64,000 nt of DNA from NCBI RefSeq assembly GCF_016405965.1, contig NZ_JAEFCD010000009.1, positions 62,001 to 126,000 on the forward strand, read 5' to 3'. The DNA is from Alteromonas sp. IB21. Lineage in GTDB: Bacteria; Pseudomonadota; Gammaproteobacteria; Enterobacterales; Alteromonadaceae. The position numbers and the translations under genes were made by a program. The notes under the pieces are model-generated. The model was not told the origin of the DNA, did not search any database, and worked only from the letters and a program-made list of their open reading frames with translations. This document shows, one piece after another, positions 55,967 through 64,000 of this stretch; the stretch's first letter is position 1; the number at the start of each line of letters is the position of its first letter.

Positions 55967-56089
55967 AAGCCCTCCTTGCGAGCATTTAAAAAATGTAACG
56001 CCAATTAATTCGTGTGGTGGAGGGTCTTAGATCATAAAAGAAGAGAAGGATCGATTAGTAGCAAATGAGTGAGATAAATCGCGGGCATA

Positions 56090-56124
56090 AAAAAGTGCCA
56101 CTTCCTGTTAAGGAGAGTGGCACC
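56090..56124 (-). terminator. Rho-independent terminator of the Oar-like receptor gene
   Basis: GTGCCACT / AGTGGCAC (56095-56102 with 56116-56123) with inner pairs (TCC/GGA), followed on the minus strand by TTTTTTA. Lies 36 bases past the stop codon. Confidence 0.83.
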
Positions 56125-56159
56125 TAACACTACAACTTGTAGTTAATGTTTACTACTTC

Positions 56160-59100
56160 TTAGAAGCGGTAGTTAACACCTACGCGGATTTCCCAAAGAG
56201 ATGGACCGCGAGATACGCTTTGATCTGGTCTTGAGAACGCACTGTACTCGTATTGACCTGCATCGTTGAAGTCAGCAGCAATAACTTCATCACCACCGAA
56301 GCTACCCTGACGGAAGTCGCCCCACTGGTCGTTGATTAAGTTAGTCAAGTTTTCAATTACGAAAAATGCGCTTGCTGTATGGCCTTCGTAGAAGCCAGGA
56401 AGTTCTTGAGATACACGTAGGTCAGCTTTAAACCACCAGTCTGCAGATTCACTGTTACGCTCAAGAATTTCACCGCGTTCGAAGCCATTATCTTCAACCC
56501 AACGGTTAAATGCAGCTTCAGCAACTTCAGCTGTTTGAAGTACATCACCATCACGGTTAGTTTGGTCTACAAACACTACGTTCGGGTCATTTACTTCAGG
56601 AATGTAAATAAGCTGACGAGCAAATACACCATCCCATGGGAATGCTGAGTTGTTGCTGTGAACATAAGAGAAAGGCTTACCTTCGTTAGCCGTTGCAAAC
56701 AAGTTGAAACGCGTTGCATAACCGTCAAAGAACTCAGCAGTGTAGCCTAGAGATAAGTTAAAACGGTTGCCAACAGCGTAGTCAGACGTTGCTGCAGATG
56801 GATTGTTAGGATCGCTAGTTGCGAAGTTCGCGTAGTTCGAGAATGCAACTGCGCTTGTCATCGGGTTAGCATCTTCAGCATCAACATAAGCATATGATGC
56901 GGCCATGTCGAAACCATTATCCCACTCTTTGCTTACGCCAATTGAAAATACAAGCGAGCTACCGTCGTCACTTGAATCCACGTTACCAAGGATAAAGTCT
57001 GACGTCTCGTTACGGTCTGCGTCAATGCGCTCGTAAATTGGACGACCATCAAAACGGTTTTGACCTGAGTAAACGATGTTTGCGTCTCTAACAATCGCTG
57101 AGTCTTGGCGATCGGTGTAGATCATATCAGCATTAATTAGGTAGTCGTTCTCAGTTACGTAGGTGAAGCCTAACGCGTATTTCCACTCAGACGGAATTTC
57201 AAAGTCTGGGTCAGTTGCGTTAGTGTTACCGTCACCATCCGTTAGGCTAGTGTTTGCTACTTCGTCAAATAGATCTTGTGGTACGTCGAAGATTGGACGA
57301 CCTTGGCCCGTTAGCGCTAAGTCAAACAATGAAGTAGTACCGCTTACGAAACCATCAATTTGTCTTTCACGTGTACCAATGTTCGTTACACCATCGTTAG
57401 AGTACGCATTTGAGATCCAAACGTTCGGGTTACCACCAGAGTAAAGACCTAAACCACCGCGTAGCTCTAAGCTTTCATTAACTGTGTAAGTAAAACCGAA
57501 ACGCGGCTGAAGAAGGTCAATGCCGTCAACGTTAGCCGTGTTGGCAAAACCGTAACGCTCAGTGAAGTTTTCGTTCAAACGAGGTGTATCGTCAGAGCCG
57601 TATGTATCATAACGAAGACCTGCCATAATTTTTAGGTCGTCAGTTAGATAGAACTCGTCCTGTACATAGAACGTGGTTACGTCAAACGCAAAAGAAGCAC
57701 CTGCATCAGCTGGGTTGTTCGTGCCCGCTGAGTTGTTGTAGTAAATACGGTCAACTAGGCCTGCTTCAAAGTCTTCTATGCTTCTGAAACGGTATTCACC
57801 TACCGTTTGCTGCATGAACAAGTTAAATACGTCAGTTTCTTCATATTCAACACCAGCTGTAACTTCGTGGTCACCCCAGAAATAAGTACCAGCAAGCTTG
57901 AAGTTAAACACTTCGTAGTTAAGGTCGTTAGACTGACGAGAATCATCAGGACCGATATAGATACGACCGCCGCCGTCTGTTTCGATTTGCGCTTCAGCAA
58001 AACCAGAAGCCGCGTCTAGTGACTGCTGACGATTATCTAGGTCAGTGTGACCGATACGAAGTTCTGTCGTAAAGTCGTCTGTCCAGTTTGAGTATAGTGA
58101 ACCAACAATCGTAGTTAGCTCAGCGCCACGCTCGTAGAAGTGGTTGCTAAGAGAAAGGTTACTTGAACCACCATCTGACTGGCTTACGCTGAAACCGTCG
58201 TTCCAGTTGTATACTAATGAAGCACGGTGATCAGCATTAATGTTCCAGTCTAGTTTGATTAGAATCTTTTCATCTTCAACTGGTGCAGAACCTGGTGTGC
58301 CACCAACATCGTAGCCGTAAACGTTTTGCGCAATTTGTGATACGCGGTCGATGTCGTCTTGAGTTACACGGCCACCTAGCGCGTTATAATCATACAACTG
58401 AACGCCTTCAAGCTTCTCATATGCAGCAAAAAGGAAAAGGCTATCTTTAATTAGTGGAAGACCAACGTTGAACCCGTAACGTCTTTCAGTGTAGTTACCG
58501 TTGTCACGCTCTACGCTGTCAACTTCGTCGCCGCGGTAAGAGTCAGACGTAAAGTCATAGAAAACACCACCGTGAACTTCGTTTGTACCTGATTTGGTTA
58601 CTGCGTTGATATTACACGCAGTGAAGCCGCCGTATTCTACGTCGAAAGGAGCAAGCTCAACCGCTACTTGTTGAATTGCATCGTAAGAGAAAGGCATACG
58701 CTCAGTTGGGAAGCCATTGCTGTTTAGACCAAAGTTGTCATTCATTCGAATACCATCTAGGGTCAAGCTGTTGTTACGCGGGCTCGCACCACCACAACTA
58801 ATTGAGTCGTTGAAGCTTTCATCAACGAAAACTCGAGGGTCAACACGAACGATATCGCCGATGCTACGGTTAATAGCAGGAGTATTTTCTAGCGCTTCAA
58901 GATTAAATACCGTCTGTGGCCCCGTTGCGCCAAACGCTGTTGCAGCTAATGAACTACCGCTAACAGAGATAACTTCGATATCACTTGCATCTTCTAGAGT
59001 AAGGTTAACGCCAAATGGGTTACCTAGCTCTAGGAATACGCTGTCGATTGTGGTGTCTTGGTACTCGTCAGAATCAACAACAATTCTGTAAGGTCCACCA

Positions 59101-59333
59101 ACGCGAAGACCGCGAAGGTTAAACGTACCGTTAGCACCCACAGTTACTTCACGGGCTGTACCAGTAGGTTCGTGAATTACTGTAACAGATGTTCCCGCAG
59201 CAGGTGCACCTGTAGGGGTAAGGATGCGGCCTTCCATTGCAGATGACGTTTCTTGCGCCATTGCAGTGGTCGACAAACCGATTGACAGCGCAACCGCAGC
59301 CGCGATGCGACTGAACTTAGCTGATGAGCTCAT
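56160..59333 (-). CDS. Oar-like TonB-dependent receptor with carboxypeptidase-regulatory domain
   Basis: Large outer-membrane receptor of 1057 aa. A signal peptide (AAAVALSIGLSTTAMA) is followed by a carboxypeptidase-regulatory-like beta domain (about residues 30-115; MEGRILTPTGAPAAGTSVTV, LRGLRVGGPYRIVV), a TonB-box-like segment (IEVISVSGS), a plug (DIVRVDPRVFVDESFND, NNSLTLDGIRMNDNFG) and a 22-strand-type barrel ending VGVNYRF. This is the Oar-like layout common in Alteromonas. The ligand is not known; nearby udk and a CNT transporter suggest nucleosides. A perfect TTGACCA-N2-TGGTCAA palindrome lies about 190 bases before the start codon. Confidence 0.93.
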   Translation of the reverse strand: MSSSAKFSRIAAAVALSIGLSTTAMAQETSSAMEGRILTPTGAPAAGTSVTVIHEPTGTAREVTVGANGTFNLRGLRVGGPYRIVVDSDEYQDTTIDSVFLELGNPFGVNLTLEDASDIEVISVSGSSLAATAFGATGPQTVFNLEALENTPAINRSIGDIVRVDPRVFVDESFNDSISCGGASPRNNSLTLDGIRMNDNFGLNSNGFPTERMPFSYDAIQQVAVELAPFDVEYGGFTACNINAVTKSGTNEVHGGVFYDFTSDSYRGDEVDSVERDNGNYTERRYGFNVGLPLIKDSLFLFAAYEKLEGVQLYDYNALGGRVTQDDIDRVSQIAQNVYGYDVGGTPGSAPVEDEKILIKLDWNINADHRASLVYNWNDGFSVSQSDGGSSNLSLSNHFYERGAELTTIVGSLYSNWTDDFTTELRIGHTDLDNRQQSLDAASGFAEAQIETDGGGRIYIGPDDSRQSNDLNYEVFNFKLAGTYFWGDHEVTAGVEYEETDVFNLFMQQTVGEYRFRSIEDFEAGLVDRIYYNNSAGTNNPADAGASFAFDVTTFYVQDEFYLTDDLKIMAGLRYDTYGSDDTPRLNENFTERYGFANTANVDGIDLLQPRFGFTYTVNESLELRGGLGLYSGGNPNVWISNAYSNDGVTNIGTRERQIDGFVSGTTSLFDLALTGQGRPIFDVPQDLFDEVANTSLTDGDGNTNATDPDFEIPSEWKYALGFTYVTENDYLINADMIYTDRQDSAIVRDANIVYSGQNRFDGRPIYERIDADRNETSDFILGNVDSSDDGSSLVFSIGVSKEWDNGFDMAASYAYVDAEDANPMTSAVAFSNYANFATSDPNNPSAATSDYAVGNRFNLSLGYTAEFFDGYATRFNLFATANEGKPFSYVHSNNSAFPWDGVFARQLIYIPEVNDPNVVFVDQTNRDGDVLQTAEVAEAAFNRWVEDNGFERGEILERNSESADWWFKADLRVSQELPGFYEGHTASAFFVIENLTNLINDQWGDFRQGSFGGDEVIAADFNDAGQYEYSAFSRPDQSVSRGPSLWEIRVGVNYRF

Positions 59334-59715
59334 GTGTGTGTTTCCCTTATTTGTTTAAAATTCTTTTTTCGGCTAAAGACTGCACATAAATTACGCAGTG
59401 TGCTTGCATCTTAACCGGAACCCGATGAATTGTCGTCAAGGTTCATGTCATTTTTATTACACTTTTACATTTTTATTTAACAGCAATCGTACGAGAATAC
59501 TGAGTTTGTAAATTTTTTCTTGACCACATGGTCAAGTTAATTTACTTGTTATTATTATTGCTGACCCGCTTCGATTTGCTGGGCCTATTCTTGACAGACG
59601 GGCAACTAATAAACAGCGTTTAATAAAAATCAGGTTTACTCATAAAAAACCTTTAATTTTCAATTTTTTAGCACATTAAAATAAACTTACCTATTGCAAT
59701 AAATAACCTTAACTG
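59334..59715. promoter_or_regulatory. Divergent promoter region of receptor and PhnD-like genes
   Basis: Gap of 382 bases. For the receptor (minus strand) AAGGGAAA is the ribosome site, and a -35-like TTGACG reads at 59439-59434 with TAAGAT further on, though their spacing (20) is long. The strong palindrome at 59520 is about 80 bases upstream of that. Towards 59716 the sequence is very AT-rich with no clear promoter. Confidence 0.4.
59520..59535. promoter_or_regulatory. Perfect TTGACCA-N2-TGGTCAA operator
   Basis: TTGACCACATGGTCAA has exact 7-base inverted arms; one further base pairs on each side (C...G). Fourteen fixed bases match the E. coli RutR consensus as I recall it. On the minus strand it continues GGTCAAGAAAAAA, the same flank as the site at 63611. 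Confidence 0.72.
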
Positions 59716-60609
59716 ATGAAATCACATTATAAATCGTTAATTCATTCGGTCGTTTTTTTGACTAATTTCAGAATTGTTGCTTCAGGAAAATGGATAATTT
59801 TTATTTTGGCCGCTGTTAGTTGTGGTTCGATAAACTATTTTCTAAATTCTGCATCGTATGGCGATATTGCGCCACAAACTGGTCATTACATAACCTGCAA
59901 GACTGGTCTTGAGGGTAACAATGATGTTTTTTCTGTTTATGTTACTGATGGCAGAATCGCAGAAATGGCAAGCATGCGTTTGTGTGATGATAAAATCATC
60001 AAGCGTCAATATGGCGAGGTCAAGGTAACTATCGGTCAAAGCGACTATGACACCTTCCGCTACATTAACCACGGTGTGGTTAACTTGGCGCTGGTAAAGA
60101 GTAATGTGGTTGATGCGTTTGGCGCAGATCAGATATATGGATTAACGAAACTAGCTTCCCATCCAGATTATTCAGCGTTTTTTATTGCCTTGAGAGAACG
60201 ACCACAGCTGTCAAAGGAGTACTTGCTAGGAAAAAGCATTGGACTTTTAGATTATCCGAGCAGCCGTTCTGGCCACATTGTGCCGAAGACCGTGATACAA
60301 AACATAGGATTAAGTGACAGCAACGTAAACATTGTTTACTACAGTTCTCATCAAGAATTAAGGCGAGCATTACTCGCCGGAGAAATCGATATAATTTCGT
60401 CCTACTGGGCTGAAGAAGATAGTGAGAACTTTTCTAGAAACTATGCAACGCCACTTCAAGAGGATGTTAGCGGCATGCAATGGTACTTAAAAATGCTGAC
60501 GCAAAACACGGATCTATTTTGCGCCATGCAAACGGTTGTAAACGAGATAGCGATGTCACATCCAAGGCCTTATTACAAGACGATTACACTTGAAGAAGGC
60601 TGTAACTAA
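59716..60609 (+). CDS. Periplasmic PhnD-like solute-binding protein, membrane-anchored
   Basis: Protein of 297 aa. One N-terminal helix (about residues 24-42; WIIFILAAVSCGSINYFL) precedes a periplasmic-binding-protein fold of the phosphate/phosphonate (PhnD-like) type: VTIGQSDYDTFRYINHGVVNLALVKSN, then LLGKSIGLLDYPSSRSGHIVP and LRRALLAGEIDIISSYWAEE. Three Cys in the mature part could bond. No ABC permease or ATPase gene is next to it, so a sensing rather than a transport role is likely. Its stop codon overlaps the start of the next gene (TAATG), so the two proteins are made together. Confidence 0.7.
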   Translation: MKSHYKSLIHSVVFLTNFRIVASGKWIIFILAAVSCGSINYFLNSASYGDIAPQTGHYITCKTGLEGNNDVFSVYVTDGRIAEMASMRLCDDKIIKRQYGEVKVTIGQSDYDTFRYINHGVVNLALVKSNVVDAFGADQIYGLTKLASHPDYSAFFIALRERPQLSKEYLLGKSIGLLDYPSSRSGHIVPKTVIQNIGLSDSNVNIVYYSSHQELRRALLAGEIDIISSYWAEEDSENFSRNYATPLQEDVSGMQWYLKMLTQNTDLFCAMQTVVNEIAMSHPRPYYKTITLEEGCN

Positions 60610-61562
60610 TGAGTAATAAACCTCTCAACTGGAAGCCAAAGCCTTTTACCTTTTTTATATTCTTCTCACTTTTTGTGTGTATACAGTGTGTGGCTCTCAT
60701 TGCACAATACTGGTCTCATCAATCTTCAATTCATCAAGCAGTCGATAAGGTAGAACGAAGAATAAGCTTGGATAGCGCCTTTCTTGACGTAGGAAACCGC
60801 ACGCTAAATACCCCCGTAAATCAATTTGCAATCATTAGGTATCTAAAAAAACTCAACAAGGCGCTCAAAGAAGGTGGTTATCCAGTCCTTGTAAAGAGTA
60901 TTCAGACTGTTGAGGACGATAAAGAAGACTTTACATCTTACAGTTCTGTTATTAATGCTAAATTCGAGAACGCAGAACAAACGATTACCGCAGAAATTCG
61001 AGCCGTTGGAACGCTAAGTGCGCTCTCTTTTAGCTGGACTGCACTACTGTCGTCACTACTATTGACCCCTATTTTCAGTGTTTCAAATAAGGTTAAAAAG
61101 AAACCGACGTCGCTAGAAGAAGTGATTCCTCCTTCACCGAAGCTGGTAATTAATCTTCAGGAAAAAACAATTTCAAATGGTATCGACGATAAGGTTGTTA
61201 CCCTGCAAAACAAGCCACTTTGCTTTTACACTGCACTGGTTAAATATTGCATTGAACATCCCGGTGTACCACTCCCCCCGCACAAAGATGTGCCAAGTGA
61301 ACTACTAGCCCTTGCAAATAAGAGTTTCGGTCGCTTAATTGAACTTGGCCACACAAAACGTAAACGCCCAGATTTCAACGCAAATCTTGACAAGACGTTA
61401 AGCGAAATTAGAGCAGCTCTAGACGAAGTATTCTCTTCATTCAGCGAAGAGAAAGAAACGTATTACCCACCGCGGGCTCAGGGCGAGGGTTCTCGGTCTA
61501 AACAACACTCTTACGCAATACCGTCTATCAAGCAAGAGGATATAACAATCATTGGTAACTAA
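60609..61562 (+). CDS. Two-helix membrane protein with cytoplasmic domain, partner of the PhnD-like protein
   Basis: Protein of 317 aa not assigned to a family. Hydrophobic helices at about residues 13-33 and 135-157 enclose a periplasmic domain of about 100 residues. The cytoplasmic part starts with PKLVINLQEKTISN, then KVVTLQNKPLCFYTALVKYC and FGRLIELGHTKRKRPDFN, a strand-strand-helix-helix order that resembles a winged helix, with basic residues at its end (HTKRKR). The tail is polar. If that reading is right it would be a membrane-bound transcription regulator fed by the PhnD-like protein. Low confidence in function, high that the gene is real (one-base overlap). Confidence 0.62.
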   Translation: MSNKPLNWKPKPFTFFIFFSLFVCIQCVALIAQYWSHQSSIHQAVDKVERRISLDSAFLDVGNRTLNTPVNQFAIIRYLKKLNKALKEGGYPVLVKSIQTVEDDKEDFTSYSSVINAKFENAEQTITAEIRAVGTLSALSFSWTALLSSLLLTPIFSVSNKVKKKPTSLEEVIPPSPKLVINLQEKTISNGIDDKVVTLQNKPLCFYTALVKYCIEHPGVPLPPHKDVPSELLALANKSFGRLIELGHTKRKRPDFNANLDKTLSEIRAALDEVFSSFSEEKETYYPPRAQGEGSRSKQHSYAIPSIKQEDITIIGN

Positions 61563-61750
61563 CTAAAAACTGACCACTTGGAGAGCTTTTTGTCATTTTT
61601 TGCTAATTAAGTAAACAGCCTGCAATGCCTTGAAAATACAATAAAGTTCTAGCAAAGACCGATCCAAAAACAGATAACTTGTGAATATATCATTGATTCG
61701 CGAGGCCTAAACGCGTATCTTTGCACCAACAAAACCAGCTTTATAGTACT

Positions 61751-62374
61751 ATGCAATCGCCACTTATTATTGCCATTTCTGGGGCTTCAGGCTCTGGGAA
61801 GTCTCTTTTTACAAAAAATTTGTTCAACGGCTTCAGTGCTCAGGGTCGTCCTGTTCAAGTGCTGCGTGAAGATCATTATTATCGTGCGCAAGACCATCTC
61901 CCGATGGAACAGCGCGAGAAAAATAATTACGATCACCCTAATGCCTTTGAACACGAACTACTAAAAGCACATCTGCAAGCTTTGCGCGAAGGTCAGCCGA
62001 TTGATTATCCGCACTACTGCTATAAAACGCATACTCGATTACCTGAAACAGAACGCCTTAATCCGGCTCCTGTTATCATTCTCGAGGGTATTATGTTGTT
62101 GGCTCGAACAGATTTGCTCCCTCTTTATGACGTTAAGATTTTTATTGATACGCCTCTAGATATTTGTCTGATGCGCAGGATGATGCGTGACCTTAAAGAA
62201 CGTGGTCGCAGTATCGAATCTGTTGCTAAACAGTACGAAGAGACTGTAAAGCCTATGTATCATCAATTTATCGAACCAAGCCGCTTCACTGCCGACGTAG
62301 TAGTGACGCAAGGTGGCAAAAACCAAATTGCATTAGATGTGATCAAATCACACATTCAGCAAGCGCTTCTTTAA
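61751..62374 (+). CDS. udk: Uridine/cytidine kinase
   Basis: P-loop kinase of 207 aa that phosphorylates uridine and cytidine to the monophosphates. Walker A is ISGASGSGKSLF, followed by LREDHYYRAQDHLP, YDHPNAFEHELL, PVIILEGIMLL and the lid RRMMRDLKERGRS. I chose the ATG at 61751 (MQSPLIIAISGASG) as the family start; a TTG ten codons earlier is possible. It is followed after 12 bases by a CNT nucleoside transporter, so uptake and trapping of nucleosides are encoded together. Confidence 0.94.
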   Translation: MQSPLIIAISGASGSGKSLFTKNLFNGFSAQGRPVQVLREDHYYRAQDHLPMEQREKNNYDHPNAFEHELLKAHLQALREGQPIDYPHYCYKTHTRLPETERLNPAPVIILEGIMLLARTDLLPLYDVKIFIDTPLDICLMRRMMRDLKERGRSIESVAKQYEETVKPMYHQFIEPSRFTADVVVTQGGKNQIALDVIKSHIQQALL

Positions 62375-62386
62375 GGGAACATTTCT

Positions 62387-63598
62387 ATGGTAAGTTTACT
62401 GGGCATTGCAGTCCTTCTGGGTATTGCTTTTGCGTTATCATCAGCGAAACGCAGTATAAATTTGCGCACCGTAGGTGGCGCATTTGCTATTCAAGCATCC
62501 GTTGGCGCATTTGTCCTGTATTCTGAACCTGGAAAAGAGGTTCTGTTAGCTTCAACAGAGTTTGTTGCCAATATTATTGCTTATAGCCAAGATGGAATTA
62601 ACTTTTTGTTTGGCCCTATTGGCGACAAATCTATAGCCTTTATATTTGCGTTCAATGTACTTCCGGTTATCGTATTTTTCTCCTCATTGATTGCGGTTCT
62701 TTATCATTTAAAAGTGATGAATATCGTTATAAAGATCATCGGGGGTGCGCTACAAAAGCTATTGGGAACAAGCAAATCGGAATCAATGTCTTCGGCCGCT
62801 AACATCTTTGTTGGGCAAACTGAAGCACCATTAGTCGTGCGTCCTTTTATCCCAAATATGACTACATCTGAGCTATTTGCAGTTATGGTGGGTGGATTGG
62901 CTTCTATTGCGGGCTCGGTAATGGCCGGATATGCTGGTATGGGTGTGGAGTTAAAATACCTACTTGCAGCAAGCTTTATGGCTGCTCCTGGAGGGTTGCT
63001 TATGGCAAAAATAATATTGCCAGAGACAAACACTGCCAGTATAGAATCTAAAAATGTGGAAGCGGAAGATACCGCTTACGCTAATGTGTTTGACGCTGCC
63101 GCCAGTGGCGCATCGTCAGGCATGCAGCTTGCGCTAAACGTGGGCGCAATGCTACTCGCTTTCATTGCACTTATAGCAATGCTCAACGGCCTTATAGGCT
63201 GGAGTGCAGGACTATTTGGCTATGAAAACGTAACGTTTGAAGGGATCCTGGGTTATGTACTTCAACCTCTTGCATGGGCAATCGGCGTCCCATGGGAAGA
63301 AGCACAACTTGCAGGCAGCTTTATTGGTCAGAAAATGGTGGTGAACGAATTCGTTGCCTACCTTAACTTCTTGGAAAACCAAGCACAGCTATCTGAAGCG
63401 TCTCAGGCCATTATCACCTTTGCTCTTTGTGGTTTTGCAAACTTCTCTTCTATCGCAATCTTGATGGGTGGAATTGGTGTAATGGCACCAACACGCAGAA
63501 ATGAAATTGCGCGATTAGGATTAAAAGCAGTTATCGCAGCTACGCTATCTAATTTAATGAGTGCCGCATTGGCAGGCTTTTTCCTCTCTCTGGGTTAA
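62387..63598 (+). CDS. CNT-family (NupC-type) nucleoside transporter
   Basis: Inner-membrane concentrative nucleoside transporter of 403 aa. Helices follow the CNT layout with [20 protein letters not shown] at the start, the re-entrant binding motifs [20 protein letters not shown] and [15 protein letters not shown], and the C-terminal [17 protein letters not shown]. It uses a Na+ or H+ gradient. A ribosome site AAGGGAAC lies ahead. It is co-transcribed with udk. A pair of operator-like palindromes follows its stop codon but probably belongs to the next gene. Confidence 0.93.
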   Translation: MVSLLGIAVLLGIAFALSSAKRSINLRTVGGAFAIQASVGAFVLYSEPGKEVLLASTEFVANIIAYSQDGINFLFGPIGDKSIAFIFAFNVLPVIVFFSSLIAVLYHLKVMNIVIKIIGGALQKLLGTSKSESMSSAANIFVGQTEAPLVVRPFIPNMTTSELFAVMVGGLASIAGSVMAGYAGMGVELKYLLAASFMAAPGGLLMAKIILPETNTASIESKNVEAEDTAYANVFDAAASGASSGMQLALNVGAMLLAFIALIAMLNGLIGWSAGLFGYENVTFEGILGYVLQPLAWAIGVPWEEAQLAGSFIGQKMVVNEFVAYLNFLENQAQLSEASQAIITFALCGFANFSSIAILMGGIGVMAPTRRNEIARLGLKAVIAATLSNLMSAALAGFFLSLG

Positions 63599-63610
63599 AG
63601 ATCATTAAAT

Positions 63611-63650
63611 TAGACCAGATGGTCAAGAAAAAACTAGACTAACTAGTCAG
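63611..63650. promoter_or_regulatory. Tandem TTGACCA-N2-TGGTCAA-type operators
   Basis: TAGACCAGATGGTCAA (63611-63626) matches 13 of the 14 fixed bases. TAGACTAACTAGTCAG (63635-63650) is a symmetric variant with the inner C/G pair changed to T/A; the two sites are 24 bases apart. The first continues GGTCAAGAAAAAA, as at 59520. They lie about 120-155 bases before the oxygenase start. Confidence 0.6.
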
Positions 63651-63732
63651 GTTTCTGTAAATTACGCGCCAATTCATCGCGGGGTTGATTTATGTCAATT
63701 TCTGCGACTTTTTTCTGTAGCCCGTCTACCTT

Positions 63733-63738
63733 TATAAT
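63733..63738 (+). promoter_or_regulatory. Probable -10 element of the oxygenase gene
   Basis: TATAAT, 30 bases before the start codon at 63768. The -35 region 17 bases upstream (TTTTTC) is poor, suggesting help from an activator. Confidence 0.45.
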
Positions 63739-63767
63739 GCCGCAGTCAAAATATACGGGATAAAGTT

Positions 63768-64000
63768 ATGCAATTAGTTGCTGTTGATTACCAAGCGGAA
63801 AACGCACAAGAAGAATTCGTGAAGTCACTTCGCGAGACGGGGTTCGGTGTTTTAAAAAATCACCCTATCCAACAGTCATTAGTTCAAGGTATTTACGACA
63901 ATTGGCAGGGCTTCTTCGACAGTGAAGAGAAGAATGATTACCTGTACAACAAAGGTAAACAAGACGGATTTTTCCCTCAGAGCGTATCTGAGGTAGCTAA
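63768..64000 (+). CDS. Isopenicillin N synthase-like 2OG-Fe(II) oxygenase, 3' end cut by window
   Basis: Partial frame (77 codons) starting MQLVAVDYQAENAQEEFVKS. It continues LRETGFGVLKNHPIQQSLVQ and FFDSEEKNDYLYNKGKQDGF, the N-terminal domain of isopenicillin N synthase-like non-haem iron oxygenases. The His-x-Asp...His iron site would lie beyond the window edge, so activity cannot be checked. These enzymes hydroxylate varied small molecules; fungal thymine 7-hydroxylase belongs to the same superfamily. The candidate operators upstream resemble the one before the receptor gene at 59333. Confidence 0.85.
   Translation, partial: MQLVAVDYQAENAQEEFVKSLRETGFGVLKNHPIQQSLVQGIYDNWQGFFDSEEKNDYLYNKGKQDGFFPQSVSEVA

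Overview
The window reads as chromosome of a marine gammaproteobacterium, most likely Alteromonas or a close relative. The evidence is the complete Na+-translocating NADH:quinone reductase operon with apbE and nqrM beside it, the FabV-type enoyl reductase, the facing mdh/argR pair, an Oar-like TonB-dependent receptor next to udk and a concentrative nucleoside transporter, and the protein sequences themselves. Species cannot be fixed by reading. I saw no tRNA, rRNA, CRISPR array, complete insertion sequence or prophage. Gene density is high and the gaps are short.

Layout. 1-5.1 kb: a secreted subtilase cut by the window edge, then (minus strand) a c-di-GMP GGDEF/EAL sensor followed by a small PH-domain protein. 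5.3-10.2 kb: a plus-strand run of PLP dehydratase, exported amidohydrolase, APC permease and metallo-beta-lactamase-fold hydrolase. 10.3-17.2 kb: a VOC protein divergent from a LysR regulator, a class II glutamine amidotransferase, little-known membrane and periplasmic proteins (DUF2145, YiaA/B, a Thr-rich protein) and an XRE-type regulator. Four hairpin repeats built on GGGGTCAGAGTAC lie in this stretch. 17.3-28.7 kb: a pyrimidine degradation locus, rutABCDEF-mmsA followed by a TonB-dependent receptor and an NCS1 permease, with rutR divergent.

28.8-38.4 kb: a Crp/Fnr-type regulator divergent from a fatty-acid hydroxylase/sterol desaturase, a VF530-type DNA-binding protein, a secreted GH2 beta-galactosidase with a LacI-type operator, a periplasmic metallo-hydrolase, a DUF1653 protein, LexA-boxed dinB, and a hipBA-like toxin-antitoxin pair with repeated operators. 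38.5-55.2 kb: housekeeping genes nqrM, apbE, nqrFEDCBA, fabV, an FklB-type PPIase, ppc, a hydrolase, a duplicated-domain periplasmic protein, mdh and argR. 55.3-64 kb: a DJ-1/PfpI protein, a large Oar-like TonB-dependent receptor, a two-gene PhnD-like/membrane module, udk, a CNT nucleoside transporter, and the start of an isopenicillin N synthase-like oxygenase.

How the genes work together. RutA-F with MmsA can open the uracil ring and carry malonic semialdehyde to acetyl-CoA or 3-hydroxypropionate; the adjacent receptor and NCS1 permease would bring in the substrate. A second nucleoside-handling group (Oar-like receptor, Udk, CNT transporter, oxygenase) lies 30 kb away. It carries near-perfect TTGACCA-N2-TGGTCAA palindromes that match the E. 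coli RutR consensus as I remember it. The most interesting unexplained items are these palindromes with their shared flank, the PhnD-like/membrane gene pair, the interrupted hairpin in the rut-locus receptor leader, the cluster of GGGGTCAGAGTAC hairpins, and the structured element downstream of mdh.
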